12,300 nt of DNA from Lysobacterales bacterium. Its GTDB lineage: Bacteria > Pseudomonadota > Gammaproteobacteria > Xanthomonadales > Xanthomonadaceae. Below the pieces are notes generated by a model. That model was not told where the DNA came from and searched no databases. It saw nothing but the letters and a program-made list of their open reading frames with translations. The position numbers were made by a program, and so were the translations under genes. Shown in pieces: positions 1-7,246 of the stretch. The stretch covers positions 1 through 12,300 of the forward strand of contig JAATFS010000456.1 of assembly GCA_015655035.1 (NCBI GenBank), given 5' to 3'. How positions within the stretch are numbered: the first letter of the stretch is position 1; every line of letters begins with the position of its first letter.

Positions 1-1265
1 GCCTTGAGCTGGTCCAGGGCTCCAAGCAGCGCCCTCGCATCGGCCGGATGCAGGCCGGCCGACGGCTCGTCCATCACGTAGACCACGCCGAACAGCTGCG
101 AACGGATCTGCGTAGCCAGGCGCAACCGTTGCAGCTCGCCCGGCGACAACGTCGGCGTGGCGCGCTCCAGGGTCAGATAGCCCAGCCCCAGCGCCTGCAC
201 CACGGCAATACGCGCACGCAGATCCTCGGCGATGCGCTGCGCGGCGATGGCCTGCTCGGGGTGCCGCGCAGCGCCTTTCAACCGGCCCTCGGCGGCCGGC
301 CGCAGCAATTCAGCCACCTGCGCCAGCGGCTGTCGCGCCAGCTCACCGATATCCAGCCCGGCAAACGTCACCGACAGCGCTTCCCGGCGCAGCCGCTTGC
401 CGTGGCACTGCGGGCATTCGCTGCTGATCAGGTACTGCGCCACGCGCTTTTTCATCTGCGCGCTCTGAGTGGTGGCGAAGGTGTGCAGCACATAGCGCCG
501 CGCACTGGTGAAGGTGCCCATGTAGCTCGGCTCCTCCTTGCGCTTCAGCGCGCGCCGCGCCTCTGCCAGGGTAAAGCCGGGATACACCGGCACCACCGGT
601 TGCTCATCGCTGTACAGGATCCAGTCGCGCGTCTTCTTCGGCAGCCTGGACCACGGCACATCGACATCGTGGCCGAGCGTGGTGAGGATGTCGCGCTGGT
701 TCTGCCCATGCCACGCACCCGGCCATGCCGCTACGGCGCGCTCGCGGATGCTCAGCGACGGATCCGGCACCATCGATGCCTCGGTGGCGTCGTAGATGCG
801 GCCCAGGCCGTGGCAGGCAGGGCAAGCCCCGGCCGGCGTATTCGGCGAGAAGCCGTCGGCATAGATGATCTCCTGCCCTGGTGGGTAGTCGCCGGCACGC
901 GAGTACAGCATGCGCAGCGAATTGGAGATCGTGGTGACGCTACCCACCGACGAGCGCGTACTCGGCGTGCCGCGTTGCTGCTGCAACGCCACCGCCGGTG
1001 GCAGGCCATCGATCGAATCCACCTCCGGCACCCCGGCCTGGTCGATCAAGCGCCGCGCATACGGCGAGATCGAATCCAGGTAACGCCGCTGTGCCTCGGC
1101 GAACAGCGTTCCGAATGCCAGCGACGACTTGCCCGAACCCGACACGCCCGTGAACACCACCAGCGCATCGCGCGGGATATCCACATCGACGTTCTTGAGA
1201 TTGTGCTCGCGCGCGCCACGCACGCGTACCAGGCCTGAGCCGGTTGAAGGGGAAGACTTGGACAT
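1..1265 (-). CDS. UvrA-like ABC ATPase, short form (partial, C-terminus off the left edge)
   Basis: The first 421 residues of a UvrA-family ATPase are visible; the rest lies beyond base 1. Motifs in order are Walker A GVSGSGKS at 40-47, the UvrA-type stretch AEAQRRYLDSISPYARR just after it, CPAC at 148-151, CPQC at 284-287 followed by HGKRLRREA, an ABC signature LSPGE at 373-377 (usual form LSGGE), and Walker B with VMDEPSAGLHP (D399, E400). UvrA proteins use ATP to find and load onto damaged DNA. Only about 100 residues separate the Walker lysine from the first CxxC, where canonical UvrA has over 200, so the UvrB-binding region appears to be absent. The upstream CxxC partner of the first zinc finger is also not visible. 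This fits the UvrA2/class III group, whose members act in damage tolerance or drug resistance rather than classical excision. The start is the first ATG in frame with the conserved N-terminus; no clear Shine-Dalgarno sequence precedes it. It lies 87 bp downstream of the AlkB-like gene on the same strand and may be co-transcribed. Confidence 0.9.
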   Translation of the reverse strand, partial: MSKSSPSTGSGLVRVRGAREHNLKNVDVDIPRDALVVFTGVSGSGKSSLAFGTLFAEAQRRYLDSISPYARRLIDQAGVPEVDSIDGLPPAVALQQQRGTPSTRSSVGSVTTISNSLRMLYSRAGDYPPGQEIIYADGFSPNTPAGACPACHGLGRIYDATEASMVPDPSLSIRERAVAAWPGAWHGQNQRDILTTLGHDVDVPWSRLPKKTRDWILYSDEQPVVPVYPGFTLAEARRALKRKEEPSYMGTFTSARRYVLHTFATTQSAQMKKRVAQYLISSECPQCHGKRLRREALSVTFAGLDIGELARQPLAQVAELLRPAAEGRLKGAARHPEQAIAAQRIAEDLRARIAVVQALGLGYLTLERATPTLSPGELQRLRLATQIRSQLFGVVYVMDEPSAGLHPADARALLGALDQLK

Positions 1266-1352
1266 GGACAGCACCGGAAAATACCCGTGCAAAGCCTAGC
1301 GTTGCCCGCATGTAGAGAATGCGAGCAACCACGCCCCCCCTTCAACCGCCCT

Positions 1353-1970
1353 TCATCCCTGCCAATGCGGCCCGTACAGCCCCGCCTCCATGCGTACCGC
1401 CGGACGTACCCGCAGCACCACGCTCATGCGTTCTCCTACCTTCCGTGCGGTCTTGGGAATGCCATGCTCATGCGTCAGCTGCGACGCATGGCTCATTGCC
1501 AACACGCTACCGGACGCCAGCTCCAGGCCAATAGCGCGCCCGCCACCGGCCTTGGCGCGGATATTCATCCGCCGTGGCGCGCCCAGCGACACCAACGCGA
1601 TTGGCTGCCCTGGCGCCAGCGTATGCAGCGTGTCGTGATGCATCGCCACGCTGTCGCGACCATCGCGATACAGGTTCAGCCCCGCCGTGTTGTACGGCGC
1701 CGGCACCAATGACTGCACCCGCGCCAGCAACGCATCCAACGGCAATCCAGGCGGCAGCGCATCCAGCCGGTACGACGCCAGCAGTCGTGGCACCGCCACC
1801 ACCCGGTCGTACATCGGCCGGTGCTGCACCTCCCAATCGGCCTGCGCACGCAGCGCCTGGAACCAGGCCTCGGCGGTGCTCGCATCCACCGCCTGCGGCC
1901 AGTAGCGGATGCCGCCTTCGGCATCGGTCAGCACCGACTGCATCGGCGCGCTATCGGCAAATAGATCCAT
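1353..1970 (-). CDS. AlkB-like 2-oxoglutarate/Fe(II)-dependent dioxygenase
   Basis: A 205-residue protein of the AlkB/2OG-Fe(II) oxygenase superfamily. AlkB enzymes oxidatively remove alkyl groups from bases in DNA or RNA, using Fe(II), oxygen and 2-oxoglutarate. The fold's signature is complete: NLYRDGRDSVAMHHD (99-113) supplies the HxD iron ligands H111 and D113, HEHGIPK supplies the distal histidine H169, and RMSVVLR (181-187) is the RxSxxxR 2-oxoglutarate clamp. The length is typical of short AlkB homologues. The ATG at 1970 is chosen because it gives a normal N-terminus (MDLFAD); a longer frame would begin at 2018 and add 16 residues of doubtful value. Neither start has a strong Shine-Dalgarno sequence. 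The gene is divergent from the mannosidase and sits upstream of the UvrA-like gene, making a likely two-gene repair unit. Which substrate it repairs cannot be read from the sequence. Confidence 0.88.
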   Translation of the reverse strand: MDLFADSAPMQSVLTDAEGGIRYWPQAVDASTAEAWFQALRAQADWEVQHRPMYDRVVAVPRLLASYRLDALPPGLPLDALLARVQSLVPAPYNTAGLNLYRDGRDSVAMHHDTLHTLAPGQPIALVSLGAPRRMNIRAKAGGGRAIGLELASGSVLAMSHASQLTHEHGIPKTARKVGERMSVVLRVRPAVRMEAGLYGPHWQG

Positions 1971-2140
1971 CGCCGGAAACTGGGGCCGCCTTACCGCCCA
2001 GACAAGCAGCGCGGCCACTACTTTCCCGAACGGTTAATCGTTTGCGCCGCAACGCCCCAGGCCCCGCGTGGATCCTCGCAGTGCGAACTCTGCTCGATCG
2101 GCAAAGCACCCGCATGCTAGGGTGTTCGACTGCAACGTCT

Positions 2141-2147
2141 GGGAGGG
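2141..2147 (+). promoter_or_regulatory. Ribosome binding site of the GH92 gene
   Basis: GGGAGGG lies eight bases before the ATG at 2156 and decides that start over the long upstream open frame. The 1971-2140 stretch between the divergent AlkB-like and GH92 genes must hold both promoters, but I see no convincing -35/-10 pair in it. Confidence 0.6.
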
Positions 2148-2155
2148 CACGCACG

Positions 2156-4513
2156 ATGCATCTTTACACGCGATCCAAGCGCCGTTTGCGTTGGATGGCC
2201 TTACTGGCGATCGCCGCCACGGCCACGTTCGACACCGCCGCCGCGCCCCGCGCGGCCGACGCCGCCTACCGCGCCGTCGATCCCTTCATCGGTACCGGCG
2301 GCGAAGGCCACACCTACCCCGGCGCAACCGTGCCGTTCGGCATGGTCCAGCTCAGCCCCGATACCCAGATCAAGCCACGCAAGCAAGCCTACGGCTGGGC
2401 CGCCGGCTATCGCCACGACGACAGCACCATCGTCGGCTTCTCGCATACGCACTTCTCCGGCTCCGGCCACTCGGACCTGGGCGACGTACTGCTGATGCCG
2501 ATCGCCGGCGACGCAAAACTGGAGCGCGGCGATCCCAGCAAACCCGGTAGCGGCTACACCTCGCGCTTCCATCACGCCACCGAGCAAGCCCAACCCGGCT
2601 ACTACGCAGTCACCCTGGACGACTACGGCGTACGCGCCGAACTGACCACCAGCGCTCGCGTCGGCGTGCATCGCTACCAGTTCCCGAAGGGCAAGCCAGC
2701 GCATGTGCTGATCGACCTGCGCACCAGCCTGTACGACTACCCCGGCAAGGTGCAGTGGTCGCGGCTGCGGCTACGCCCCGACGGCACCGTCACCGGCTTC
2801 CGCGAGACCCGCGGCTGGGCGCCCGGCCGGCAGCTGTACTTCGCGCTGCGCTTCTCGCGCCCGGTCACCGGCACCCAACTGCACGACACCGAGCAGGACG
2901 TGCCCTACAAGGGCTTCCCGCCGCCGGGCGAAAAGAACCCCGCCCAGCGCGCGCAGATCGAAGGCCGGCAACTGGTCGGCGTGCTCGACTTCGGAGATGC
3001 CTCCGGCGCACCGTTGGTAGCCAAGCTCGCAATCTCGCCAGTGAGCGAAGACAACGCCATCGCCAATCTCGATGCCGAAGTCCCCGGCTTCGACTTCGAT
3101 GGCGTGCGTGCGGCTGCAAGGCAGCAATGGACGCAGGCGCTGTCGGCCATCGATGCGCAGGGCACGCCGCAGCAACGCACCCAGTTCTACACCGCGCTGT
3201 ACCACACTCTGCTCGGCCCCACCCTGTTCATGGACAGCGACGGCCGCTACCGTGGCCCCGACAACGCGGTACACCAGACCCAAGGCTGGACCAATTACTC
3301 CACCTTCTCGCTATGGGACACCTACCGCGCCCTGCACCCGTTGCTCACCCTGGTGCAGCCTCCCGGCCGTACCAGCGACATCGTCAACTCACTGCTCGCC
3401 TCGCGCCGCGAAAGCGCCTACGGCATCCTGCCGGTATGGGCGTTCCACGGCCTGGAGACCTGGTGCATGATCGGCTACCACGCCGTCCCCGTCATCGCCG
3501 ACGCCTTCATGAAGGGCATCGGCGGCTTCGATCCCGATGAAGCACTGGACGCCATGGTCGCCAGCGCCGACTACGCGCCCTACGACGGCATCGCCCAATA
3601 TCGCGAACTCGGCTACGTGCCGATCGACGAAGAAGGCGAAGCCGCGTCCAAGACCCTGGAATACGCCTTCGACGACTGGACCATCGCGCGCATGGCACAG
3701 AAGCTCGGCAAGACCGCCATCGCCACCGAATTCGGCAAGCGCGCCGCGAACTGGAAACACGCCTTCGACCCGGCCACCGGCTTCATGCGCGCGCGTACCC
3801 GCGCCGGCACCTTCCGCGAGCCATTCGACCCCTCGGCCAGCGGCTACGGCAGCGACTACACCGAAGGCAACGCCTGGCAATACTCCTGGTACGTGCCGCA
3901 GGACGTGGCCGGCCTGGCCAGCGCGCACGGCGGAGCGGACAAACTGCTGGCGCGCCTGGACGCGGTATTCGACGCCAAGGTCGACCCCAAAGTGTTCGAG
4001 CACATGGAAGACATCACCGGCCTGATCGGCTGGTACGCCCATGGCAACGAACCCAGCCACCACGTCGCCTACCTGTACGCCTACGCCGGCCAGCCCTGGC
4101 GCACCCAGGCCCGGCTCAAGCAGATCATGGACAGCCAATACGCCGCCCGCCCCGACGGCCTGGCCGGCAACGACGACCTTGGCCAGATGTCGGCCTGGTA
4201 CGTATTCACCGCGCTGGGTTTCTACCCCGTGGCACCGGGCAGCAACCAATACATCATCGGCCGCCCGTTCCTGCCACGCGCCACCCTCAACCTGCCCAAC
4301 GGCAAGCACTTCAGCGTGATCGCCGACGACCTGGACGACGCCCACCCCTACATCGGCCAAGCCACCCTCAACGGCAAGCCGCTGGCACGCGCCTACCTGA
4401 CCCACGAAGAAATCCAGGCCGGTGGCGAACTGCGCTTCCGCATGCAGGCGCAACCGGACACCACCTGGGCCACCGATCCGGCGCAGCATCCGTATTCGAT
4501 GTCGGGGGGGTAA
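2156..4513 (+). CDS. Exported GH92 family alpha-mannosidase
   Basis: A 785-residue glycoside hydrolase family 92 enzyme; this family comprises calcium-dependent exo-acting alpha-mannosidases that trim N-glycan-type mannosides. The N-terminus has a signal peptide: basic TRSKRRLR, hydrophobic WMALLAIAATATF, and small-residue cleavage sites near residues 30-36. Family motifs follow in order: DPFIGTGGEGHTYPG (42-56), VPFGMVQLSPDT (59-70), GFSHTHFSGSG (94-104), DYTEGNAWQYSW with E570, HGNEPSHH with E632, and GNDDLGQMSAW (671-681), which carries the conserved acidic residues of the active site and metal site. The length is normal for the family and the protein looks complete. The ATG at 2156 is supported by the Shine-Dalgarno sequence GGGAGGG eight bases upstream and by the signal peptide. 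An open frame continues upstream to 1574 but only antisense to the AlkB-like gene. No other glycan-degrading gene is next to it, so it is probably a single-gene unit. The linkage specificity is not predictable here. Confidence 0.95.
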   Translation: MHLYTRSKRRLRWMALLAIAATATFDTAAAPRAADAAYRAVDPFIGTGGEGHTYPGATVPFGMVQLSPDTQIKPRKQAYGWAAGYRHDDSTIVGFSHTHFSGSGHSDLGDVLLMPIAGDAKLERGDPSKPGSGYTSRFHHATEQAQPGYYAVTLDDYGVRAELTTSARVGVHRYQFPKGKPAHVLIDLRTSLYDYPGKVQWSRLRLRPDGTVTGFRETRGWAPGRQLYFALRFSRPVTGTQLHDTEQDVPYKGFPPPGEKNPAQRAQIEGRQLVGVLDFGDASGAPLVAKLAISPVSEDNAIANLDAEVPGFDFDGVRAAARQQWTQALSAIDAQGTPQQRTQFYTALYHTLLGPTLFMDSDGRYRGPDNAVHQTQGWTNYSTFSLWDTYRALHPLLTLVQPPGRTSDIVNSLLASRRESAYGILPVWAFHGLETWCMIGYHAVPVIADAFMKGIGGFDPDEALDAMVASADYAPYDGIAQYRELGYVPIDEEGEAASKTLEYAFDDWTIARMAQKLGKTAIATEFGKRAANWKHAFDPATGFMRARTRAGTFREPFDPSASGYGSDYTEGNAWQYSWYVPQDVAGLASAHGGADKLLARLDAVFDAKVDPKVFEHMEDITGLIGWYAHGNEPSHHVAYLYAYAGQPWRTQARLKQIMDSQYAARPDGLAGNDDLGQMSAWYVFTALGFYPVAPGSNQYIIGRPFLPRATLNLPNGKHFSVIADDLDDAHPYIGQATLNGKPLARAYLTHEEIQAGGELRFRMQAQPDTTWATDPAQHPYSMSGG

Positions 4514-4653
4514 TGCGCCGCTTGCAGGCCTCTGCTTATCCGAATGAGATGTGTTGCTTTATCCATTGCAGGTGAACGACGCCCCCGGAAATCGGCCCGT
4601 TGATGCCGCACACCGGAAAATCGAAGTGAACGCCCAAAAATATCCGGTCTCGC

Positions 4654-4682
4654 TTGCCAAAGGCAGTAGCGCGAAGTACACA
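4654..4682 (+). promoter_or_regulatory. Possible sigma-70 promoter of the nuclease-helicase gene
   Basis: TTGCCA (4654-4659) is one mismatch from the -35 consensus. It is followed after 17 bases by TACACA (4677-4682), which keeps only three of six -10 consensus bases. It lies about 40 bases upstream of the GTG start at 4722, a plausible distance. The weak -10 makes this tentative. The rest of the 4514-4721 gap is lower in GC than the flanking genes, and I see no gene or repeat in it. Confidence 0.25.
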
Positions 4683-4708
4683 GAGTTCTGAAGGAACAAA
4701 GCTCGGCC

Positions 4709-4715
4709 AGAGGGG
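4709..4715 (+). promoter_or_regulatory. Ribosome binding site deciding the GTG start of the nuclease-helicase gene
   Basis: AGAGGGG ends six bases before the GTG at 4722. An in-frame TGA at 4689-4691 stands upstream with no ATG between, so this GTG is the first usable start codon. Confidence 0.5.
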
Positions 4716-4721
4716 CTAGCA

Positions 4722-6551
4722 GTGATTGTCTACCAGTCCACGAAATCGCAATTCCTAGCGGATACCGAGCAGCGCGCAATCGAACAATTGATCGCAAAAG
4801 CCTACCTGCAAAAAACCGGGCGCTATGCCATAACCGCCGAGGTTCGGGCCTGGGGGCATTCGTTGATGCACATGGCCGATGTCCTTCGCGATGAAGGCAT
4901 CCCCGACGCGCTGGGTGTCGGCGTGGAATTCGGGATTCCTCAATCCTCCAAACGGATCGACATGATCCTCTCCGGACAAGGCGAGGACCAGCAGCCGCGC
5001 GCGATCATCATCGAACTCAAACAGTGGTCGAGCTCCACATTGAGCGAAAAGGACGGACTGATCTTCGCCCAGCGCGGCGGTTACAAGCAGCGCGAGGACA
5101 TCCATCCGTCCTACCAGGCCTGGTCCTACGCCACCCTGCTGGAAGGGTTCAACGAAGCAGTGCATGAAGGGGGTGCCGGGCTGACGCCTTGCGCCTACCT
5201 GCACAACTACTTCCCGGACGGCATCATCGATCACCCTCGCTACGCGCCGTATACGGACAAGGCACCGCTCTTCCTGCGCGGGCACAGCGAGCGCGAGCGC
5301 CTGCGCGCCTTCATCAAACAGCACGTCAAGCACGGCGACCACGGCGAGTTGCTGTTCAAGATCGAGAATGGCCGCATCCGGCCTTCCAAGATGCTGGCCG
5401 ACAGCATGGTGCAGATGCTCAAGGGCAACAGTGAATTCGTGTTGATCGATGAGCAGAAGGTCGTCTATGAAACCGCACTGGCCAAAGCACGCGCGGCGAC
5501 GCCCGAGCGCAAACAGGTCGTCATCGTGCAGGGCGGACCTGGCACCGGCAAGTCGGTTGTCGCAATCAACCTGATAGTCGAACTTTCCAAGCTGGGTTTG
5601 CTGAGCAAATACGTCTCCAAGAACGCAGCGCCGCGTGCGGTCTACGAACAAAAGCTCAAAGGCCACCGGAAGAAGGCCGAGATCTCGGCCATGTTCGGCG
5701 GTTCCGGAGCCTTCATCGATACTCCACCCAACACGTTCGATGCACTGATCGTGGATGAGGCGCATCGTCTCAACGAGAAAAGCGGGTTGTACGGCAACCT
5801 GGGCGAGAACCAGATCAAGGAGCTTATTTCAGCTGCTCAGTGCGCGGTCTTCTTTGTAGACGACGATCAAATCGTTACCTTGAGCGATATCGGCAACTCG
5901 CGCGCGCTGGAAGCCTGGGCGCGTCAACTCGGCGCCGATGTCACGCATCTGGAACTGTCTTCGCAGTTTCGTTGCGGCGGCTCGGATGGCTATCTGGCGT
6001 GGCTGGACAACTACCTTGGAATCAGGGAAACCGCCAACACCGATTTCGACGCCACGGCATTCGACTTTCGCATCGTGGGATCCCCGACCGAGCTGCATGC
6101 GCTGATCGCCCAGCGCAACAAAACCAACAACAAATCCCGCGTGGTGGCCGGCTATTGCTGGGACTGGACGAGCAAAAAGCGGCCAGGCGCCCACGATATC
6201 GTCATCCCCGAATTTGGCTACGAGCGCCGCTGGAACCTGGACCAGGACGGCAGCCTGTGGATCACCGCGCCCCACTCCATCGAAGAAGTCGGCTGCATCC
6301 ATACCTGCCAAGGCCTGGAGCTGGACTACGTCGGCGTGATCATCGGCCCGGACCTGCAACTGCGCGACGGACAATTCGTCACCGCGCCCGAGCGTCGCTC
6401 AACGATGGATCGCTCGATCCGGGGTTACAAGTCGATGATGAAACACGACCCCGACGGCACGCTGAAGCGCGTGGACCGAATCATCCGCAATACCTATCGC
6501 ACGCTGATGAGCCGGGGCATGAAGGGCTGTTACGTCTATTTCGCGCAATGA
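4722..6551 (+). CDS. PD-(D/E)XK-like nuclease fused to SF1 helicase (DUF2075 / Schlafen group 3 helicase)
   Basis: A 609-residue protein with two parts. Residues 1-250 contain a spaced acidic set E69 (GVEFG), D80 (RIDMIL) and E98-L-K100 (IIIELKQW), matching the E...D...ExK pattern of PD-(D/E)XK nucleases. Residues 260-609 form a helicase: Walker A GGPGTGKS (271-278, K277), Walker B VDEAH (D345, E346), FVDDDQ (379-383), SSQFRC (413-418), HTCQGLE (527-533), and the C-terminal block RIIRNTYRTLMSRG followed by GCYVYF, as in DUF2075 proteins (Pfam name SLFN-g3_helicase). The start is a GTG with a good ribosome binding site. Length and motifs suggest an intact ATP-dependent nucleic-acid enzyme, presumably cytoplasmic. 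It stands alone on its strand and is convergent with a toxin-antitoxin locus. The surrounding DNA is visibly lower in GC than the flanking genes, which suggests acquisition. A role in phage defence or nucleic-acid surveillance is my inference; the nuclease assignment rests on motif spacing only. Confidence 0.88.
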   Translation: MIVYQSTKSQFLADTEQRAIEQLIAKAYLQKTGRYAITAEVRAWGHSLMHMADVLRDEGIPDALGVGVEFGIPQSSKRIDMILSGQGEDQQPRAIIIELKQWSSSTLSEKDGLIFAQRGGYKQREDIHPSYQAWSYATLLEGFNEAVHEGGAGLTPCAYLHNYFPDGIIDHPRYAPYTDKAPLFLRGHSERERLRAFIKQHVKHGDHGELLFKIENGRIRPSKMLADSMVQMLKGNSEFVLIDEQKVVYETALAKARAATPERKQVVIVQGGPGTGKSVVAINLIVELSKLGLLSKYVSKNAAPRAVYEQKLKGHRKKAEISAMFGGSGAFIDTPPNTFDALIVDEAHRLNEKSGLYGNLGENQIKELISAAQCAVFFVDDDQIVTLSDIGNSRALEAWARQLGADVTHLELSSQFRCGGSDGYLAWLDNYLGIRETANTDFDATAFDFRIVGSPTELHALIAQRNKTNNKSRVVAGYCWDWTSKKRPGAHDIVIPEFGYERRWNLDQDGSLWITAPHSIEEVGCIHTCQGLELDYVGVIIGPDLQLRDGQFVTAPERRSTMDRSIRGYKSMMKHDPDGTLKRVDRIIRNTYRTLMSRGMKGCYVYFAQ

Positions 6552-6611
6552 GCCTATCAACAGGATTGGCGGACCAGTACATCCCCCCGGTCGCCGCCTT
6601 GAACGTCGTCG

Positions 6612-6630
6612 TCGAAACGCAAGGCCTGCG
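6612..6630. repeat. Short inverted repeat between the convergent helicase and toxin genes
   Basis: AACGCA and TGCGTT flank a five-base AGGCC, giving a 6-bp stem in the 104-bp gap between the two convergent stop codons. It could serve as a weak transcription end for either gene, but no T-tract follows on either strand. Confidence 0.25.
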
Positions 6631-6655
6631 TTGCAGCTCGTAAAGAGACGTCGCG

Positions 6656-6964
6656 TTAATGGTAATCGGCTTCCTGCTGATGTCTTAGCGCCAACACCGT
6701 GACCGCCTGGCTGTCCTCGAGGTCGAACAGCAAAACGTAGCCACTCACGCCGAAGCCCAGCACCAGTTCGCACACGAACGGCTCACCCGCGCTGGCCTTG
6801 CGGCAGCTCAGCGGTGCCAGTTCCAGCACAGCAATGCCATCGCGGATGGCTTGCAGGGCGCTTTCGGCTACACGGTAGTCGCCTTCTACGCGCTGTAGCA
6901 GCCCATCGTGGAGATGTTCAAGATCGTGTTGCGCCTCTTCGGTGAAACGCACCTGAAAACCCAC
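6656..6964 (-). CDS. RelE/ParE-family toxin
   Basis: A 102-residue protein with the features of the RelE/ParE toxin superfamily. These are the N-terminal FQVRFTEEAQHDLEHL, a helical segment VAESALQAIRDGIAVLELAP, then the sheet ELVLGFGVSGYVLLFDLED, and the closing ALRHQQEADYH that is very common in this family. Members either cleave ribosome-bound mRNA (RelE) or poison gyrase (ParE); the sequence alone does not tell me which. The proposed start is GTG at 6964, preceded by AGGGG nine bases upstream. The same frame is open to 7051 but would overlap deep into the antitoxin. The frame is complete with no stop or obvious shift. It lies directly after the antitoxin remnant on the same strand, the usual antitoxin-toxin order, and is convergent with the helicase gene. 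Because the antitoxin reading frame is interrupted, an active toxin would be unusual, so expression or activity may be lost by changes I cannot recognise. Confidence 0.8.
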   Translation of the reverse strand: MGFQVRFTEEAQHDLEHLHDGLLQRVEGDYRVAESALQAIRDGIAVLELAPLSCRKASAGEPFVCELVLGFGVSGYVLLFDLEDSQAVTVLALRHQQEADYH

Positions 6965-7233
6965 GTACGCCAGCCCCTGCGCGCCTTGTCCAATCGCGAT
7001 TTCAGGCCCGCCAGGACATCGCTGGCCTTGACATAACGACCGGACTGCCACGCGCTGTCACGCGAGGCGAACCCACGCGTGATGACGTCATCCTGCTGCT
7101 GACGCAGCTGAACCTGCGCTCGCAACGTCTGTTAGACGAAACTCGAGAAGGTTTCCCCCTCGTGCAGAACGGCTTCGTCCGCCTTGCGCAAGGCGGGATC
7201 GACACGCAGGGAAGGAAGCGATGCAGTTTTCAT
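6886..7233 (-). pseudogene. Ribbon-helix-helix antitoxin, interrupted by an in-frame TAA
   Basis: Reading from the ATG at 7233, the first 33 codons give MKTASLPSLRVDPALRKADE and then AVLHEGETFSSFV, a typical ribbon-helix-helix antitoxin N-terminus, in which the beta strand contacts DNA. Codon 34 is TAA (7132-7134). The same frame then continues with family-like sequence: QTLRAQVQLRQQQDDVI, TRGFASRDSAWQSGRYV, SDVLAGLKSRLDKARR. The family typically has SSFVEQ at the interruption, so a single G-to-T change of GAA to TAA would explain it. The frame also runs past the toxin start to a stop at 6886-6888, instead of ending near 6965 as expected for a normal antitoxin-toxin junction, so a second lesion near the 3' end is likely. 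A TTG at 7125 could restart a fragment carrying the C-terminal, toxin-binding half. GAGG lies eight bases before the ATG. A sequencing error is the main alternative. Confidence 0.72.
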
Positions 7234-7246
7234 GCGACGCACCTCA

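Noticed and set aside
48..1238. 396-codon plus-strand frame opposite the UvrA-like gene
   Set aside because: Arg/His/Gln-rich translation typical of an antisense shadow; the minus strand has clear UvrA motifs.
1574..2155. 194-codon upstream extension of the mannosidase frame
   Set aside because: It is antisense to the AlkB-like gene, is rich in Pro/Arg/Ala as expected of GC-rich shadow frames, and precedes a clear signal peptide with its own ribosome binding site.
3389..4489. Long open frame (366 codons) on the minus strand inside the mannosidase gene
   Set aside because: Low-complexity Gly/Val/Ala sequence without any motif, fully opposite a confident GH92 gene; a shadow frame of GC-rich coding DNA.
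4755..5765. 336-codon minus-strand frame opposite the nuclease-helicase
   Set aside because: No motif, and it lies opposite a motif-rich helicase gene.
7081..7092. Palindrome GATGACGTCATC
   Set aside because: It lies within the old antitoxin coding sequence, where it reads as four ordinary codons (GAT GAC GTC ATC); no reason to regard it as a binding site.
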